Shown piece after piece: positions 39,696 through 52,097 of a DNA stretch of 64,000 bases (positions are counted from its first letter, which is position 1; the number at the start of each line of letters is the position of its first letter). A program made the translations under genes and the position numbers. The stretch spans positions 868,001-932,000 of the forward strand of contig NZ_CP016780.1 in assembly GCF_002288325.1 (NCBI RefSeq), in the 5' to 3' direction. A model generated the notes under the pieces. It saw only the letters and a list, made by a program, of their open reading frames with translations, had not been told where the DNA came from and searched no databases. Origin of the DNA: Candidatus Planktophila lacus (GTDB taxonomy: Bacteria > Actinomycetota > Actinomycetes > Nanopelagicales > Nanopelagicaceae).

Positions 39696-40475
39696 TTATG
39701 CCTCCGGAGTTGTTGGTGCTGCTTCAAGTAGCTCTTTTTCAAGCGCTTCAGTTGCCGCGTTCTTTGCAGCATCTGGAGCAGGTGCAGCTGCTGTGCGAGT
39801 CTTCATGCCCTCAACAATTGCATCAGTGATAACGCGTGTCAGAAGTCCGATTGAACGGATTGCATCGTCGTTACCTGGAATCTTGTAATCAACTTCATCG
39901 GGATCGCAGTTTGTATCAAGGATCGCAATAACTGGGATTCCCAGCTTCTTTGCCTCAGCAACTGCGAGGTGCTCCTTCTTGGTATCAACAACCCAAATTG
40001 CTGAAGGCAACTTGGTCATATGACGGATACCGTCGAGGTTCTTAAATAGCTTTTCGCGCTCACGACGAAGAACAAGAAGTTCTTTCTTTGTAAGCAAAAG
40101 GTCATTTGCATTCTCAAGAGCTTCAAGCTCCTTGAGGCGCTGAATGCGCTTGTAAACAGTTGGGAAGTTAGTGAGCATTCCACCCAACCAGCGCTCGGTG
40201 ACGGTTGGCATTCCAACACGTGCAGCCTGCTGCATGATTGGTTCGTGTGCTTGCTTCTTTGTTCCAACGAATAGAACGTGTCCGCCCTTTGCGACGGTGT
40301 CCTTTACGAATTCATATGCTTGATCGATAAGTGCAAGTGATTGCTGGATATCGATGATGTAGATGCCGTTGCGCTCTGTGAAAATGAAGCGCTTCATCTT
40401 TGGGTTCCAGCGACGTGTCTGATGTCCGAAGTGGACTCCACTGTCGAGGAGTTCTCGCATTGTTACAACTGCCAT
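39696..40475 (-). CDS. rpsB: 30S ribosomal protein S2
   Basis: A 259-residue S2 with the family motif [16 protein letters not shown] at the N-terminus and a short Ala/Glu-rich tail. ATG 40475 is chosen because GGAG lies 10 nt upstream; an in-frame start at 40514 would read through this site. It heads a long co-directional run: rpsB, tsf, pyrH, frr, cdsA, rlmN, the DinB-like gene and the aldehyde dehydrogenase gene. Confidence 0.97.
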   Translation of the reverse strand: MAVVTMRELLDSGVHFGHQTRRWNPKMKRFIFTERNGIYIIDIQQSLALIDQAYEFVKDTVAKGGHVLFVGTKKQAHEPIMQQAARVGMPTVTERWLGGMLTNFPTVYKRIQRLKELEALENANDLLLTKKELLVLRREREKLFKNLDGIRHMTKLPSAIWVVDTKKEHLAVAEAKKLGIPVIAILDTNCDPDEVDYKIPGNDDAIRSIGLLTRVITDAIVEGMKTRTAAAPAPDAAKNAATEALEKELLEAAPTTPEA

Positions 40476-40752
40476 GGCAGCGTTCTCCTTTTTAGGTTTT
40501 TGCGCACAGCGCAATAAACCTGCTCGGTTAATGGCTTAACAATTTGTTAGGCCCGTCGCACCTACAACGCCGACCAACCTTTGAAAATAAATTTCTTAAG
40601 TCGGACCGAAGTGGCTTGTATTCCCTGACATTTCAATTACTGAATTGGTCAGTTCATACATAAGTGCTGAGATGTCACCAAAGGTTCCTTTAAAGAATGG
40701 CTCTGGTGCAGGGGAAATCTTACCTGTCGCCGAGGGGTGCTAAATCCACCTT
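40476..40752 (-). other. 277-bp non-coding region upstream of rpsB
   Basis: The gap between xerC and rpsB holds no convincing gene on either strand. It must contain the rpsB operon promoter and leader. On the minus strand TTGGTG followed 17 nt later by TATGAA (around 40640-40680) is a weak promoter candidate. A G/C-rich stretch with self-complementary parts near 40545-40580 may form a leader hairpin. In many actinobacteria a secreted M23 peptidase gene lies at this place; it is absent here. Confidence 0.4.
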
Positions 40753-41670
40753 CTATGCGCGGGGGTGGGCTTGTTTAAAGGCTTTTTGCAGTCTCTCAGT
40801 TGATACGTGCGTATAGATCTGGGTTGTTGCAAGGGATGCATGTCCCAAGATTTCTTGAACCGTGCGAAGGTCTGCGCCTCCTTCTAGGAGATGAGTTGCT
40901 GCCGAATGGCGCAGAGCATGTGGTCCTAACTTCACTGCACCTTCCAAAGCTTGTAACGCTTGATAAACAACGGTGCGAACAGTGCGTTGATCAATTCGCT
41001 TACCGCGCGCTCCAAGAAAAACGGCACGATCTGATTTATCTCCAGCCAATGATGGGCGACCTTCTTTTAACCAAGCAACGAGTGCGCGCATCGCCGGATT
41101 TCCGAGCGGAATCGTGCGCTCTTTATTTCCTTTACCGATTACGCGAATAGTGTTTCGCTCGTAATCAATATCTTGTAGATCAAGACCGCAGAGTTCAGAG
41201 ACGCGGGCACCGCTGGCATATAAGACTTCGACCATCGCGCAATCACGTTTTGATAGCGGTCCATCTTCATCTGCAACCCTGGTTGCAAGTGCATCCATAG
41301 CTAGGCCGGCATCGGCAATGTTTAATACCTCTGGCAAAGTTCGCGCACCCTTTGGGGTTGCAAGCGTTGCCCCCACATCTTTTGCTAGGTAACCCTTCTT
41401 AGTTGCCCATTTAGTAAATAAGCGAATCGAAACCGCGCGACGCGAAAGCGTGGTGCGCGCTCCCCCTTTGACTTGCTGGTTGGCGAGCCAAGAACGAATA
41501 TGTGAAAGCTCGAGTTTAGAAAAGTCAGTTATATCTAATTTTTCTAAGTGTTCGAAGAAAGAATCCAGATCGCCTAAGTAGGCGCGAATTGTGTGGGCCG
41601 AAAGGTTGCGCTCGGATTCGAGGTATTTCAGAAAGGCGTCGCGAATTTCGCTTAGTGCAACGCTTCCCAT
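40753..41670 (-). CDS. xerC: Tyrosine recombinase XerC
   Basis: A 305-residue site-specific recombinase with all catalytic residues: Arg156, Lys180, His251, Arg254, His277 and nucleophile Tyr286. An N-terminal SAM-like core-binding domain occupies about residues 1-95. Together with a second Xer protein it resolves chromosome dimers at dif, activated by FtsK (encoded at 1888-4245). Start ATG 41670, 10 bp after cimA. XerD cannot be excluded by sequence alone, but the position beside rpsB is typical of XerC. Confidence 0.92.
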   Translation of the reverse strand: MGSVALSEIRDAFLKYLESERNLSAHTIRAYLGDLDSFFEHLEKLDITDFSKLELSHIRSWLANQQVKGGARTTLSRRAVSIRLFTKWATKKGYLAKDVGATLATPKGARTLPEVLNIADAGLAMDALATRVADEDGPLSKRDCAMVEVLYASGARVSELCGLDLQDIDYERNTIRVIGKGNKERTIPLGNPAMRALVAWLKEGRPSLAGDKSDRAVFLGARGKRIDQRTVRTVVYQALQALEGAVKLGPHALRHSAATHLLEGGADLRTVQEILGHASLATTQIYTHVSTERLQKAFKQAHPRA

Positions 41671-41680
41671 GCGTTAAAGG

Positions 41681-43270
41681 TTACTCGGGTTTGCGACCTT
41701 GGCGCAGTAAGCCGAAGGTGACCGCATCTTCAAGTGCCATCGCAGATGCCGCAATAACGTTTTCGTGAACACCAACAGTGTTCCATTCGCCTTTGCCATC
41801 TGAAGTTTCTACAAGTACGCGGGTGATCGCACCTGTGCCAAGGCGTCCTTCGAGGATACGTACTTTGTAATCTGTAAGTTCCAGAACTTCTAGTTCTGGA
41901 TACAACTGCTTTAAGCCAGAACGAAGCGCGTTATCGAATGCGTTAACTGGGCCGTTTCCTGAGCCTGAGCAAGAGATCTCTTTACCTTGCGCGGTCACAG
42001 TTACTTCCGCTTTCGTAACGATGCTCTGATCTTCAGCGCGCTCTACAGTTGTGAGCCAGTGATCAATTGTGAAAAATGAAGGACGCTTGCCAGAGATTTC
42101 TTCTAGCAAGAGTAGTTCGAATGACGCATCTGCTGCTTCAAAGGTAAAGCCGCGAGATTCCATCTCCTTTACGCGATCAACTACGCGTCCAACTAATTCG
42201 CGATCGCCGCCAAGATCTACGCCGAGTTCTTGTGATTTAAGTTCGATCGAAGCGCGACCGGCCATATCTGAAACCAGCATTCGCATATCGTTTCCGACTG
42301 ATGCAGGATCTTCATGTTGGTATAAGAACGGATCGACTTTAATTGCAGAGGCATGAAGACCCGCCTTGTGTGCAAATGCGGAGACACCAACGTACGGTTG
42401 ACGCGCCGATGGTGAAATATTGGTTACTTCTGCGACTGCATGAGAAATTCGGAAAGATTCGCGAAGCGCGTTTGGAGGCAAGACCAATTGCTTCTTCTTT
42501 AATTCTAAGTTAGCGATAATTGTTACGAGATCAGCATTTCCGGTTCGTTCGCCATAACCGTTAAGTGTTCCCTGTACGTGTGTGGCACCTGCAGCAACCG
42601 CGGCCATTGAGTTTGCAACAGCACACCCAGTGTCGTTGTGGCAGTGGATGCCGATACGGGCAGAAGTCGCAGTTAAAACATCATGAACAACATCGGCAAT
42701 TTCATCAGGCAGCATTCCGCCATTGGTATCGCAGAGCGCAGCAACATCGGCGCCTGCTTCCATCGCAACGCGGATTACTTCAAGTGCGTAATCGCGGTTG
42801 GCGCGATAGCCATCGAAGAAGTGCTCAGCGTCAAGAAATACTCGTTGTCCTTCTTGGCGAAGGTGGGTTACTGAATCGCGAATCATCGCGAGGTTCTCTT
42901 CGAGCGTTGTCTTAAGTGCAAGATCAACGTGGCGATCAAATGCCTTTGCAACCAAGGTAACTGCAGGAGCGCCGCTATCGCGAAGCGCACCAAGTAATAC
43001 ATCATCAGCAGCTTTAACGTTTGGGCGACGAGTTGCACCGAATGCCACAAAGATGGCGTTCTTAAGCTTTAACTCTTTCTTAGCAAGGGCAAAGAATTCG
43101 GTGTCCTTTGGATTAGCTCCTGGCCAACCGCCTTCGATAAAACCAACGCCGAGATCATCAAGGTGACGAGCGATAGTTAGTTTGTCGTGAACGGAAAGAT
43201 TTAAACCCTCTTGCTGTGCGCCATCGCGCAGAGTGGTGTCATAGATATGGAAAGCATCAGAGATGGTCAT
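41681..43270 (-). CDS. cimA: (R)-citramalate synthase
   Basis: A 529-residue enzyme of the LeuA/HCS family that condenses pyruvate with acetyl-CoA to citramalate, the threonine-independent entry to 2-oxobutyrate and isoleucine. The catalytic DTTLRDGAQQEG motif is at residues 10-21, metal-binding HCHND lies further on, and a C-terminal LeuA dimer/allosteric domain follows. The length and the RDGAQQEG variant fit CimA rather than LeuA or homocitrate synthase. Start ATG 43270 shares a base with the ilvE stop. Confidence 0.92.
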   Translation of the reverse strand: MTISDAFHIYDTTLRDGAQQEGLNLSVHDKLTIARHLDDLGVGFIEGGWPGANPKDTEFFALAKKELKLKNAIFVAFGATRRPNVKAADDVLLGALRDSGAPAVTLVAKAFDRHVDLALKTTLEENLAMIRDSVTHLRQEGQRVFLDAEHFFDGYRANRDYALEVIRVAMEAGADVAALCDTNGGMLPDEIADVVHDVLTATSARIGIHCHNDTGCAVANSMAAVAAGATHVQGTLNGYGERTGNADLVTIIANLELKKKQLVLPPNALRESFRISHAVAEVTNISPSARQPYVGVSAFAHKAGLHASAIKVDPFLYQHEDPASVGNDMRMLVSDMAGRASIELKSQELGVDLGGDRELVGRVVDRVKEMESRGFTFEAADASFELLLLEEISGKRPSFFTIDHWLTTVERAEDQSIVTKAEVTVTAQGKEISCSGSGNGPVNAFDNALRSGLKQLYPELEVLELTDYKVRILEGRLGTGAITRVLVETSDGKGEWNTVGVHENVIAASAMALEDAVTFGLLRQGRKPE

Positions 43271-44349
43271 TAGATAACTCGTTTAACCCAGCCGTGCTTA
43301 TCTGCAGTTGTACCGTGCTGAATTGCGAGCAAATGATTGCGGATTTGCATAGTGATCGCACCAGGCTGTCCATCACCTGTTACCCAAGTACCCATTGCGC
43401 TCTTAGCTTGGCCAACTGGTGAAACAACAGCGGCAGTACCGCAAGCAAAGATTTCGGTGATCTCACCGGATGAAACACCGATGCGCCAGTCGTCGATAGA
43501 GAGCATCACTTCATCGGTCTTGTAACCAAGATCTTTTGCAGCGGACAAAATTGAATCGCGAGTAATACCTGGCAATAAAGTGCCGGTTAACTTTGGAGTA
43601 ATAACAGTTGCATCGGCGCCTTCGCCCTTTACGAAGTAAAGGTTCATGCCGCCCATTTCTTCAATCCACTTGCGCTCTTTGGCATCGATCCAAACAACTT
43701 GATCGCAGCCTTCTTTTGCGGCTGCCTTCTGTGCAACAAGGGAAGCCGCATAGTTTCCGCCGCACTTTGCTTCACCAGTTCCGCCTTGTGCTGCGCGGAC
43801 ATATTCAGTTGAGATCCAAACAGATACTGCCTTAGATGGATCAAAGTAAGCACCCGCTGGCGTTGCAATAAGAATGTAAGTTGCTTTATTTGATGGGCGA
43901 ACGCCTAAACCAACTTCGGTAGCGATCATAAATGGGCGTATATATAGAGATTCGCCGACTTTATTTGGAACCCATCCTGCATCTTGCTTTACAAGAGTTT
44001 CAACTGTTTCGAGGAAAAGTGCTTCGGGCATTTCTGGAAGTGCTAGACGCGCTGCCGATTTTGCAAAGCGTCGCGCATTTGCTTCAGGACGAAATAGTGC
44101 GATTCCGCCATCTGGTTGGCGATAAGCCTTCATACCTTCGAAGATCTCTTGTCCATAATGGAAAACTGCTGTTGCTGGATCAAGTGAGAGCGGCCCGTAA
44201 GGAATTAACTCTGGTTCAGCCCAGCCACCATCTTGCGTCCATTCGCAGATAACCATGTGGTCTGTGTAGTACTTACCAAATCCGCCTTCGGCAACCAAAG
44301 CATCGCGAGTCGCGGCATCTTTAGCGTTGGGATTTAGTTTGATCTTCAT
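43270..44349 (-). CDS. ilvE: Branched-chain amino acid aminotransferase
   Basis: A 359-residue fold-type IV PLP transaminase that makes Leu, Ile and Val from their oxo acids. The EAKCGGNYAAS segment carries the expected catalytic lysine, and the PLP-phosphate site lies near SSGEITEIFACGTAA. ATG 44349 is chosen since it lies one base beyond the leuB stop; an in-frame upstream start at 44373 would overlap leuB. It is coupled to cimA downstream (TAATG). Confidence 0.94.
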   Translation of the reverse strand: MKIKLNPNAKDAATRDALVAEGGFGKYYTDHMVICEWTQDGGWAEPELIPYGPLSLDPATAVFHYGQEIFEGMKAYRQPDGGIALFRPEANARRFAKSAARLALPEMPEALFLETVETLVKQDAGWVPNKVGESLYIRPFMIATEVGLGVRPSNKATYILIATPAGAYFDPSKAVSVWISTEYVRAAQGGTGEAKCGGNYAASLVAQKAAAKEGCDQVVWIDAKERKWIEEMGGMNLYFVKGEGADATVITPKLTGTLLPGITRDSILSAAKDLGYKTDEVMLSIDDWRIGVSSGEITEIFACGTAAVVSPVGQAKSAMGTWVTGDGQPGAITMQIRNHLLAIQHGTTADKHGWVKRVI

Positions 44350-44350
44350 T

Positions 44351-45385
44351 TTAAAGTTGCGCGAGTAGCGCATCTCCGATTTCTGTAGTGCTTCGCTTCT
44401 TATCAGCGCGTGCTAGTAAATCTGCATTTACGGCCGCTTCGATCTCACGAGCAGCATCTGCATAACCCAAGTGGTCCATCATCATCGCAACTGACATAAC
44501 TGTTGCAGTTGGGTCAGCTAAGTTCTTGCCCGCGATATCTGGCGCTGAGCCGTGTACTGGCTCGAACATTGATGGAAATGCTCCGGTTGGATTGATATTG
44601 CCAGAGGCTGCAAGACCAATGCCGCCGCAGATTGCTGCTGCGATATCGGTCAAGATATCTCCAAATAAGTTATCGGTTACGACAACGTCAAAGCGTTCTG
44701 GGTTGGTAACGAAGAACATTGATGCGGCATCAACGTGCAGGTAATCAGTAGTTACACCTGGGAACTCTTTGGCAACTTCATTGAAGGTGCGGGTCCAAAG
44801 GCTGCCAGCGCGAGTTAATACATTGTTCTTGTGAACAAGCGTTAACTTCTTGCGATCGCGCTTTGCGGCGCGCGCAAAGGCATCACGAATTACTCGCTCA
44901 GCACCGCGGCGGGTATTTAGAGATTCTTCAGTTGCGATTTCGGCATCGGTTCCTTCAGCAAGAACTCCGCCAGCGCCAACGTATGGGCCTTCGGTTCCTT
45001 CACGAACCACGATGAAATCGATTGGCGCCTTTGTAGCAAGCGGACCAGTTACACCAGCGCGCAAGACAGCAGGACGCAAGTTGATGTAGTGATCGAATGC
45101 GAAGCGAAGCTTAAGAAGCAATCCGCGTTCTAGAACTCCACTTGGAACTGTTGGATCTCCAACCGCTCCTAGCAAGATGACATCTGCCTTAGCGATTTCA
45201 GCAAGAACGGAATCTGGCAGAACTTCTCCAGTGCGATGCCAATAACCTGCGCCAAGATCGTATTCGGTCTTAGTGAAAGTCACGTCGTACTTTGCGGCGA
45301 CCTTATCGAGAACGCGAAGACCTTGGGCAACCACTTCTGGTCCAATTCCATCGCCTGCGATAACAGCAAGATTTATATTTTTCAT
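44351..45385 (-). CDS. leuB: 3-isopropylmalate dehydrogenase
   Basis: A 344-residue NAD-dependent beta-decarboxylating dehydrogenase. The AGDGIGPEV motif is at the N-terminus and the metal-binding [12 protein letters not shown] segment lies near residue 215-230. It acts in leucine synthesis and, with citramalate-derived 3-methylmalate, in isoleucine synthesis, which suits its place beside cimA. Start ATG 45385, 10 bp after serA. LeuC and LeuD are not in the window. Confidence 0.94.
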   Translation of the reverse strand: MKNINLAVIAGDGIGPEVVAQGLRVLDKVAAKYDVTFTKTEYDLGAGYWHRTGEVLPDSVLAEIAKADVILLGAVGDPTVPSGVLERGLLLKLRFAFDHYINLRPAVLRAGVTGPLATKAPIDFIVVREGTEGPYVGAGGVLAEGTDAEIATEESLNTRRGAERVIRDAFARAAKRDRKKLTLVHKNNVLTRAGSLWTRTFNEVAKEFPGVTTDYLHVDAASMFFVTNPERFDVVVTDNLFGDILTDIAAAICGGIGLAASGNINPTGAFPSMFEPVHGSAPDIAGKNLADPTATVMSVAMMMDHLGYADAAREIEAAVNADLLARADKKRSTTEIGDALLAQL

Positions 45386-45395
45386 ATAGCGCCCA

Positions 45396-48346
<2,951 letters not shown>

Positions 48347-48347
<1 letters not shown>

Positions 48348-50107
48348 TAGAGCTCCTGTGAATCCCAGTCGGGCGCAGTAGCGCGAGCGATCATGATTTC
48401 ATCATTTGAAGTTCCGGCAGCAACCATCGGCCAAACCATCGCATCGCGATGTACGCGGAAATCAACAACAACTGGTTGGTCATTGATCGACATCGCTTTC
48501 TCAATTGTCTTATCCAAATCTTCCGGGCGTTCGCAAGCAAGACCAACGCAACCCATACTTTCAGCGAGCATCGGGAAGTTAGGAACACGCTTTGATTCGA
48601 GGTTGGTATTTGAGTAACGACCTTCGTAGAACAAGGTCTGCCATTGGCGAACCATGCCGAGAGATTCGTTATTGATAATCGCAACCTTGATTGGAATATT
48701 GTTAAGTGCACAGGTAACGAGTTCCTGATTTGTCATCTGGAAACATCCATCACCATCTATCGCCCAAACAGTTGCATCTGGTGCGCCAACTTTTGCACCC
48801 ATCGCAGCAGGAACGCCGTAACCCATGGTGCCTGCACCACCTGAGTTGAGCCAAGTGCGAGGATGTTCGTATGAAATAAATTGTGATGCCCACATCTGAT
48901 GTTGGCCAACGCCTGCGGTAAAGATGGTGTCGGTACCAGATATCTGACCAATTCTTTGGATTACATGTTGTGGTGACAATGAACCATCTTCAGGTTGGTC
49001 ATAACCCAATGGATATGTGGACTTAAGCGAATTCATCTGTCGCAACCATGCTGAGAGATCAGGTTGGTTCTTTGCAAGAGCCGCTTTAAGCGCAGGAATA
49101 AGAGCTGAAATGGTTTCACGTACATCTCCGACAACTGCAACATCGGCATGGCGGTTCTTACCGATTTCAGCAGGATCAATATCTGCATGAAGAATCTTTG
49201 CGTTCGGTGCAAATGTAGAAAGCTTTCCGGTAACGCGATCATCGAAACGAGCACCTAAAGTGATTAGTAGGTCGGCCTTTTGTAGCGCTGTAACAGCGGC
49301 TACAGTGCCGTGCATTCCTGGCATACCCATATGCAGCGGATGTGAATCTGGGAAAGCACCGCGTGCCATAAGAGTTGTAACAACGGGCGCTTCAAGAAGT
49401 TCAACAAGTTGACGAAGTTCTTTATGAGCGTTGGCCTTGATTACGCCGCCACCAACATAGAAGACCGGCTTTGATGATTGCGCGATTAGCGCAGCAGCAT
49501 CGGTGATCGCCTGTGCATCAGGAGTTGTCTTTGGGTTGTAACCAGCAAGCTTGATCGAAGTTGGCCAGTTAAAAGAAGTCATCTTCTGTAGCGCATCTTT
49601 AGCAACGTCTACGAGAACAGGACCTGGACGACCAGTTGTTGCGATATGGAAAGCCTCAGCGATAACGCCAGGGATTTCATCGGGGTTGGTTACCAAATAA
49701 TTGTGCTTTGTAAACGGCATGGTGATTCCGCGAATATCAGCTTCCTGGAATGCATCGGTACCGATTGCCGCAGATGGAACTTGGCCGGTGATTGCAATTA
49801 GAGGAACTGAATCCATTGCAGCATCCATTAAAGGCGTAACTAGGTTTGTCGCACCAGGACCAGATGTTGCGATACAGACACCTGCGCGCCCAGTAACTTG
49901 CGCATAGCCAGTTGCTGCGTGACCTGCGCCTTGTTCGTGGCGAACCAAGATATGGCGAATAGTTGAATCAAAGATCGGATCGTAAGCAGGAAGAATTGCG
50001 CCGCCTGGCAGTCCGAACATCACTTCTACATTTGCTGCTTCTAGGCTTTTCACCAATGAAGTAGCTCCTGTCATTGCTGTGCCGTTGGCCGTTGGTATGT
50101 GCGCCAT
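48347..50107 (-). CDS. ilvB: Acetolactate synthase catalytic subunit
   Basis: A 586-residue ThDP enzyme forming acetolactate or acetohydroxybutyrate. The N-terminus has [15 protein letters not shown], and the ThDP motif [12 protein letters not shown]...NN lies near residue 450-480. ATG 50107 is preceded by GGAG at 9 nt. It is the first structural gene after a Val/Ile leader peptide and terminator (separate entries), so transcription is probably attenuated in response to branched-chain aminoacyl-tRNA. Confidence 0.96.
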
Positions 50108-50176
50108 CTTCTTACTCCTTTCCGTACTCTCGTTTTGGTTTCTAACTTTTTATTTCTACAATTCATTTTTTAAATG

Positions 50177-50201
50177 AAAAAACCCTCAGAGGATCTGAGG
50201 G
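50177..50201 (-). terminator. Strong intrinsic terminator in the ilvB leader (attenuator)
   Basis: CCCTCAGA (50183-50190) and TCTGAGGG (50194-50201) form a perfect 8-bp stem with a 3-nt loop. On the minus strand it is followed directly by TTTTTT (complement of 50177-50182). It lies after the leader peptide and about 70 nt before the ilvB start, so it should terminate unless prevented. This is the classical position of an attenuator. Confidence 0.88.
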
Positions 50202-50225
50202 CGCGTGCGTTAAAAAGGCACGCGC
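50201..50225 (-). promoter_or_regulatory. G/C-rich hairpin between leader stop codon and terminator
   Basis: GCGCGTGC and GCACGCGC (50201-50208 and 50218-50225) form a perfect 8-bp stem. Its outer edge overlaps the leader stop codon and it shares one base with the terminator stem. GTGCGCGC within the leader coding region can pair with the first arm (with two G-U pairs), so alternative folds depending on ribosome position are possible. Which fold blocks termination is not clear from inspection. Confidence 0.6.
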
Positions 50226-50281
50226 TATCGAATGACCACCACAATTACTGATGACGAGATGAGCGCGCACTTCTTTGACAT
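50225..50281 (-). CDS. ilvL: ilv leader peptide, 18 residues
   Basis: A short open frame, ATG 50281 to TAG, encodes MSKKCALISSSVIVVVIR. Seven of its last twelve residues are Val or Ile and Leu comes earlier, as expected for control codons sensing branched-chain aminoacyl-tRNA. A GGAG lies 9 nt upstream, yet the predicted transcription start falls on or near the ATG, so it may be translated leaderless. A terminator and hairpins follow. C. glutamicum ilvBNC is a known precedent for this type of control in actinobacteria. Confidence 0.85.
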   Translation of the reverse strand: MSKKCALISSSVIVVVIR

Positions 50282-50287
50282 ACGAGT

Positions 50288-50317
50288 ATTCTCCATCGCA
50301 GATGGCAGTTGAGTCAA
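50288..50317 (-). promoter_or_regulatory. Predicted ilvB operon promoter
   Basis: On the minus strand TTGACT (complement of 50312-50317) and GAGAAT (complement of 50288-50293) are separated by 18 bp. The expected start lies about 7 nt further, at or next to position 50281, the A of the leader ATG. The -10 box is imperfect. A perfect inverted repeat TTTGAGA/TCTCAAA at 50320-50339 lies immediately upstream of the -35 box and could bind a regulator. Confidence 0.55.
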
Positions 50318-50319
50318 GG

Positions 50320-50339
50320 TTTGAGATGTAAGTCTCAAA
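50320..50339 (-). promoter_or_regulatory. Inverted repeat between ilvD stop and ilvB promoter
   Basis: TTTGAGA-(6 nt)-TCTCAAA is a perfect 7+7 inverted repeat, 9 bp after the ilvD stop and directly upstream of the predicted -35 box. No T-tract follows, so it is more likely an operator or activator site than a terminator, although a weak ilvD end hairpin is possible. Confidence 0.45.
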
Positions 50340-50347
50340 TTGTGAAA

Positions 50348-52021
50348 CTAGCCGCAGACAGCGCCCTTTGAGGCCGAGCCAACGGTCTTGGAATACTTCG
50401 CCAGAACCCCACGGGTGAATTTGTGAGGAAGCGGCTTCCATCCAACTTTGCGAGCTTCGAGTTCTGCCGGGTCAACTAAGAGATCTAAGGTGCGCGCCTT
50501 GATATCAATGCGCACTCGATCTCCATCTTTTATAAATGCAATCGGTCCACCGTCTACTGCTTCAGGTGCAACGTGCCCAACACATAGACCAGTTGATCCA
50601 CCAGAGAAGCGACCATCAGTTAAGAGCAGAGTTGATTTACCAAGTCCTGCTCCTTTAATCGCACCAGTAATCATCAACATCTCGCGCATACCTGGTCCAC
50701 CCTTTGGACCTTCGTAGCGAATCACAACTACATCGCCAGATTGGATCGTTCCATTTTCGAGCGCTTCCATCGCAGCTTGTTCGCGTTCAAAAACGCGCGC
50801 TGGTCCTTCGAAAGATTCGATACCTATACCTGCGGTCTTACAGACTGCGCCATCGGAAGCAAGTGAACCACCAAGAATTGTGATTCCGACATCTGTTGAA
50901 AGTGGTGTTGAAATTGCATGCAAAATATCGCCATCTACATCTGGAGGATTAATCCCCGCAAGGTTTTCGGCCATAGTTTTTCCGGTAACTGTCATTACAT
51001 CGCCATGCAATAAACCGGCATCGAGAAGCGCCTTAAGTACAACAGGTACTCCCCCGACTTTATCCATGTCGCTCATTACATAGCGACCGAAAGGCTTTAA
51101 ATCTCCGAGTAGTGGAACTTTTGAACCAATACGGTGGAAATCATCAAGCGATAAGTCAACTTCTGCTTCGTGTGCAATCGCTAGCAAGTGAAGAACTGCG
51201 TTTGTAGAACCACCAAGTGCCATAACGGCGGTGATGGCATTTTCAAATGCGCGCTTTGTAAGAATGTCGCGAGTTGTTAGACCCAGCTTGATCATATTTA
51301 CAACTGCAGCACCTGATGCAACCGCGAAAGCATCGCGGCGGCGATCAACTGCAGGAGGTGCGGCAGATCCTGGAAGTGAGAGGCCGATTGCTTCGCCAAC
51401 AGTTGCCATTGTGTTCGCGGTGTACATGCCACCGCAAGCGCCTTCACCCGGACAGATTGCGCGCTCAATTTGATCGACGCGTTCTTGGGTAATTAATCCG
51501 CGAGCACAAGCACCAACTGCTTCGAAGGCATCGATGATGGTTACATCTTTGCCATCTACTTGCCCTGGAAGAGTTGATCCGGCATAAACAAATACAGATG
51601 CAACATCTATACGTGCTGCCGCCATCATCATTCCAGGCAGTGATTTATCGCACCCAGCAAATGTAACCATGCCATCAAGGCGTTCGGCCTGCATAACTGT
51701 TTCAACTGAATCGGCAATTACTTCACGAGAAACAAGTGAGAAGTGCATTCCTTCGTGTCCCATAGAAATTCCATCAGAGACTGAAATAGTGCCGAATTGC
51801 ATTGGGAACCCACCGGCATCAATTACACCTTGCTTAGAAGCTTTAGCTAAGCGATCTAACGAGAGATTACATGGGGTGATTTCATTCCAAGATGAAGCAA
51901 TGCCGATCTGAGGCTTTACCCAATCTTCATCACCCATACCGACTGCGCGAAGCATTCCGCGGGCAGGTGCGCGCTCTAAGCCATCTGTGACCAAACCCGA
52001 ACGTGGCTTCATCTGCGACAT
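50348..52021 (-). CDS. ilvD: Dihydroxy-acid dehydratase
   Basis: A 557-residue Fe-S dehydratase giving the oxo acids of Val and Ile. The three cluster-region cysteines are visible in [17 protein letters not shown] and [15 protein letters not shown] 52021 is chosen, giving [13 protein letters not shown] 52012 is also possible and a GTG at 52045 is unlikely. A perfect 15-bp palindrome lies just upstream of the start. It is transcribed toward ilvB but that gene has its own leader and promoter. Confidence 0.95.
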   Translation of the reverse strand: MSQMKPRSGLVTDGLERAPARGMLRAVGMGDEDWVKPQIGIASSWNEITPCNLSLDRLAKASKQGVIDAGGFPMQFGTISVSDGISMGHEGMHFSLVSREVIADSVETVMQAERLDGMVTFAGCDKSLPGMMMAAARIDVASVFVYAGSTLPGQVDGKDVTIIDAFEAVGACARGLITQERVDQIERAICPGEGACGGMYTANTMATVGEAIGLSLPGSAAPPAVDRRRDAFAVASGAAVVNMIKLGLTTRDILTKRAFENAITAVMALGGSTNAVLHLLAIAHEAEVDLSLDDFHRIGSKVPLLGDLKPFGRYVMSDMDKVGGVPVVLKALLDAGLLHGDVMTVTGKTMAENLAGINPPDVDGDILHAISTPLSTDVGITILGGSLASDGAVCKTAGIGIESFEGPARVFEREQAAMEALENGTIQSGDVVVIRYEGPKGGPGMREMLMITGAIKGAGLGKSTLLLTDGRFSGGSTGLCVGHVAPEAVDGGPIAFIKDGDRVRIDIKARTLDLLVDPAELEARKVGWKPLPHKFTRGVLAKYSKTVGSASKGAVCG

Positions 52022-52027
52022 GGCAAT

Positions 52028-52042
52028 GAGTCTAATAGACTC
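52028..52042. promoter_or_regulatory. Perfect 15-bp palindrome between ilvD and the MFS gene
   Basis: GAGTCTA-A-TAGACTC (7+1+7) lies 7 bp upstream of the ilvD ATG and 56 bp upstream of the MFS start. Its location in a 76-bp divergent promoter gap suggests an operator that could serve both genes. I see no clear -35/-10 boxes. Confidence 0.5.
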
Positions 52043-52097
52043 CACTCATTCACTTCAATATTTAACCAAATTGCTTAACGTTTCCGAGGAGATTTCT

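Noticed and set aside
50163-50441. A 92-residue minus-strand frame spanning the end of ilvD and the ilvB leader
   Set aside because: It runs through the ilvD coding end out of frame and across the attenuator; the short Val/Ile leader frame explains the region better.
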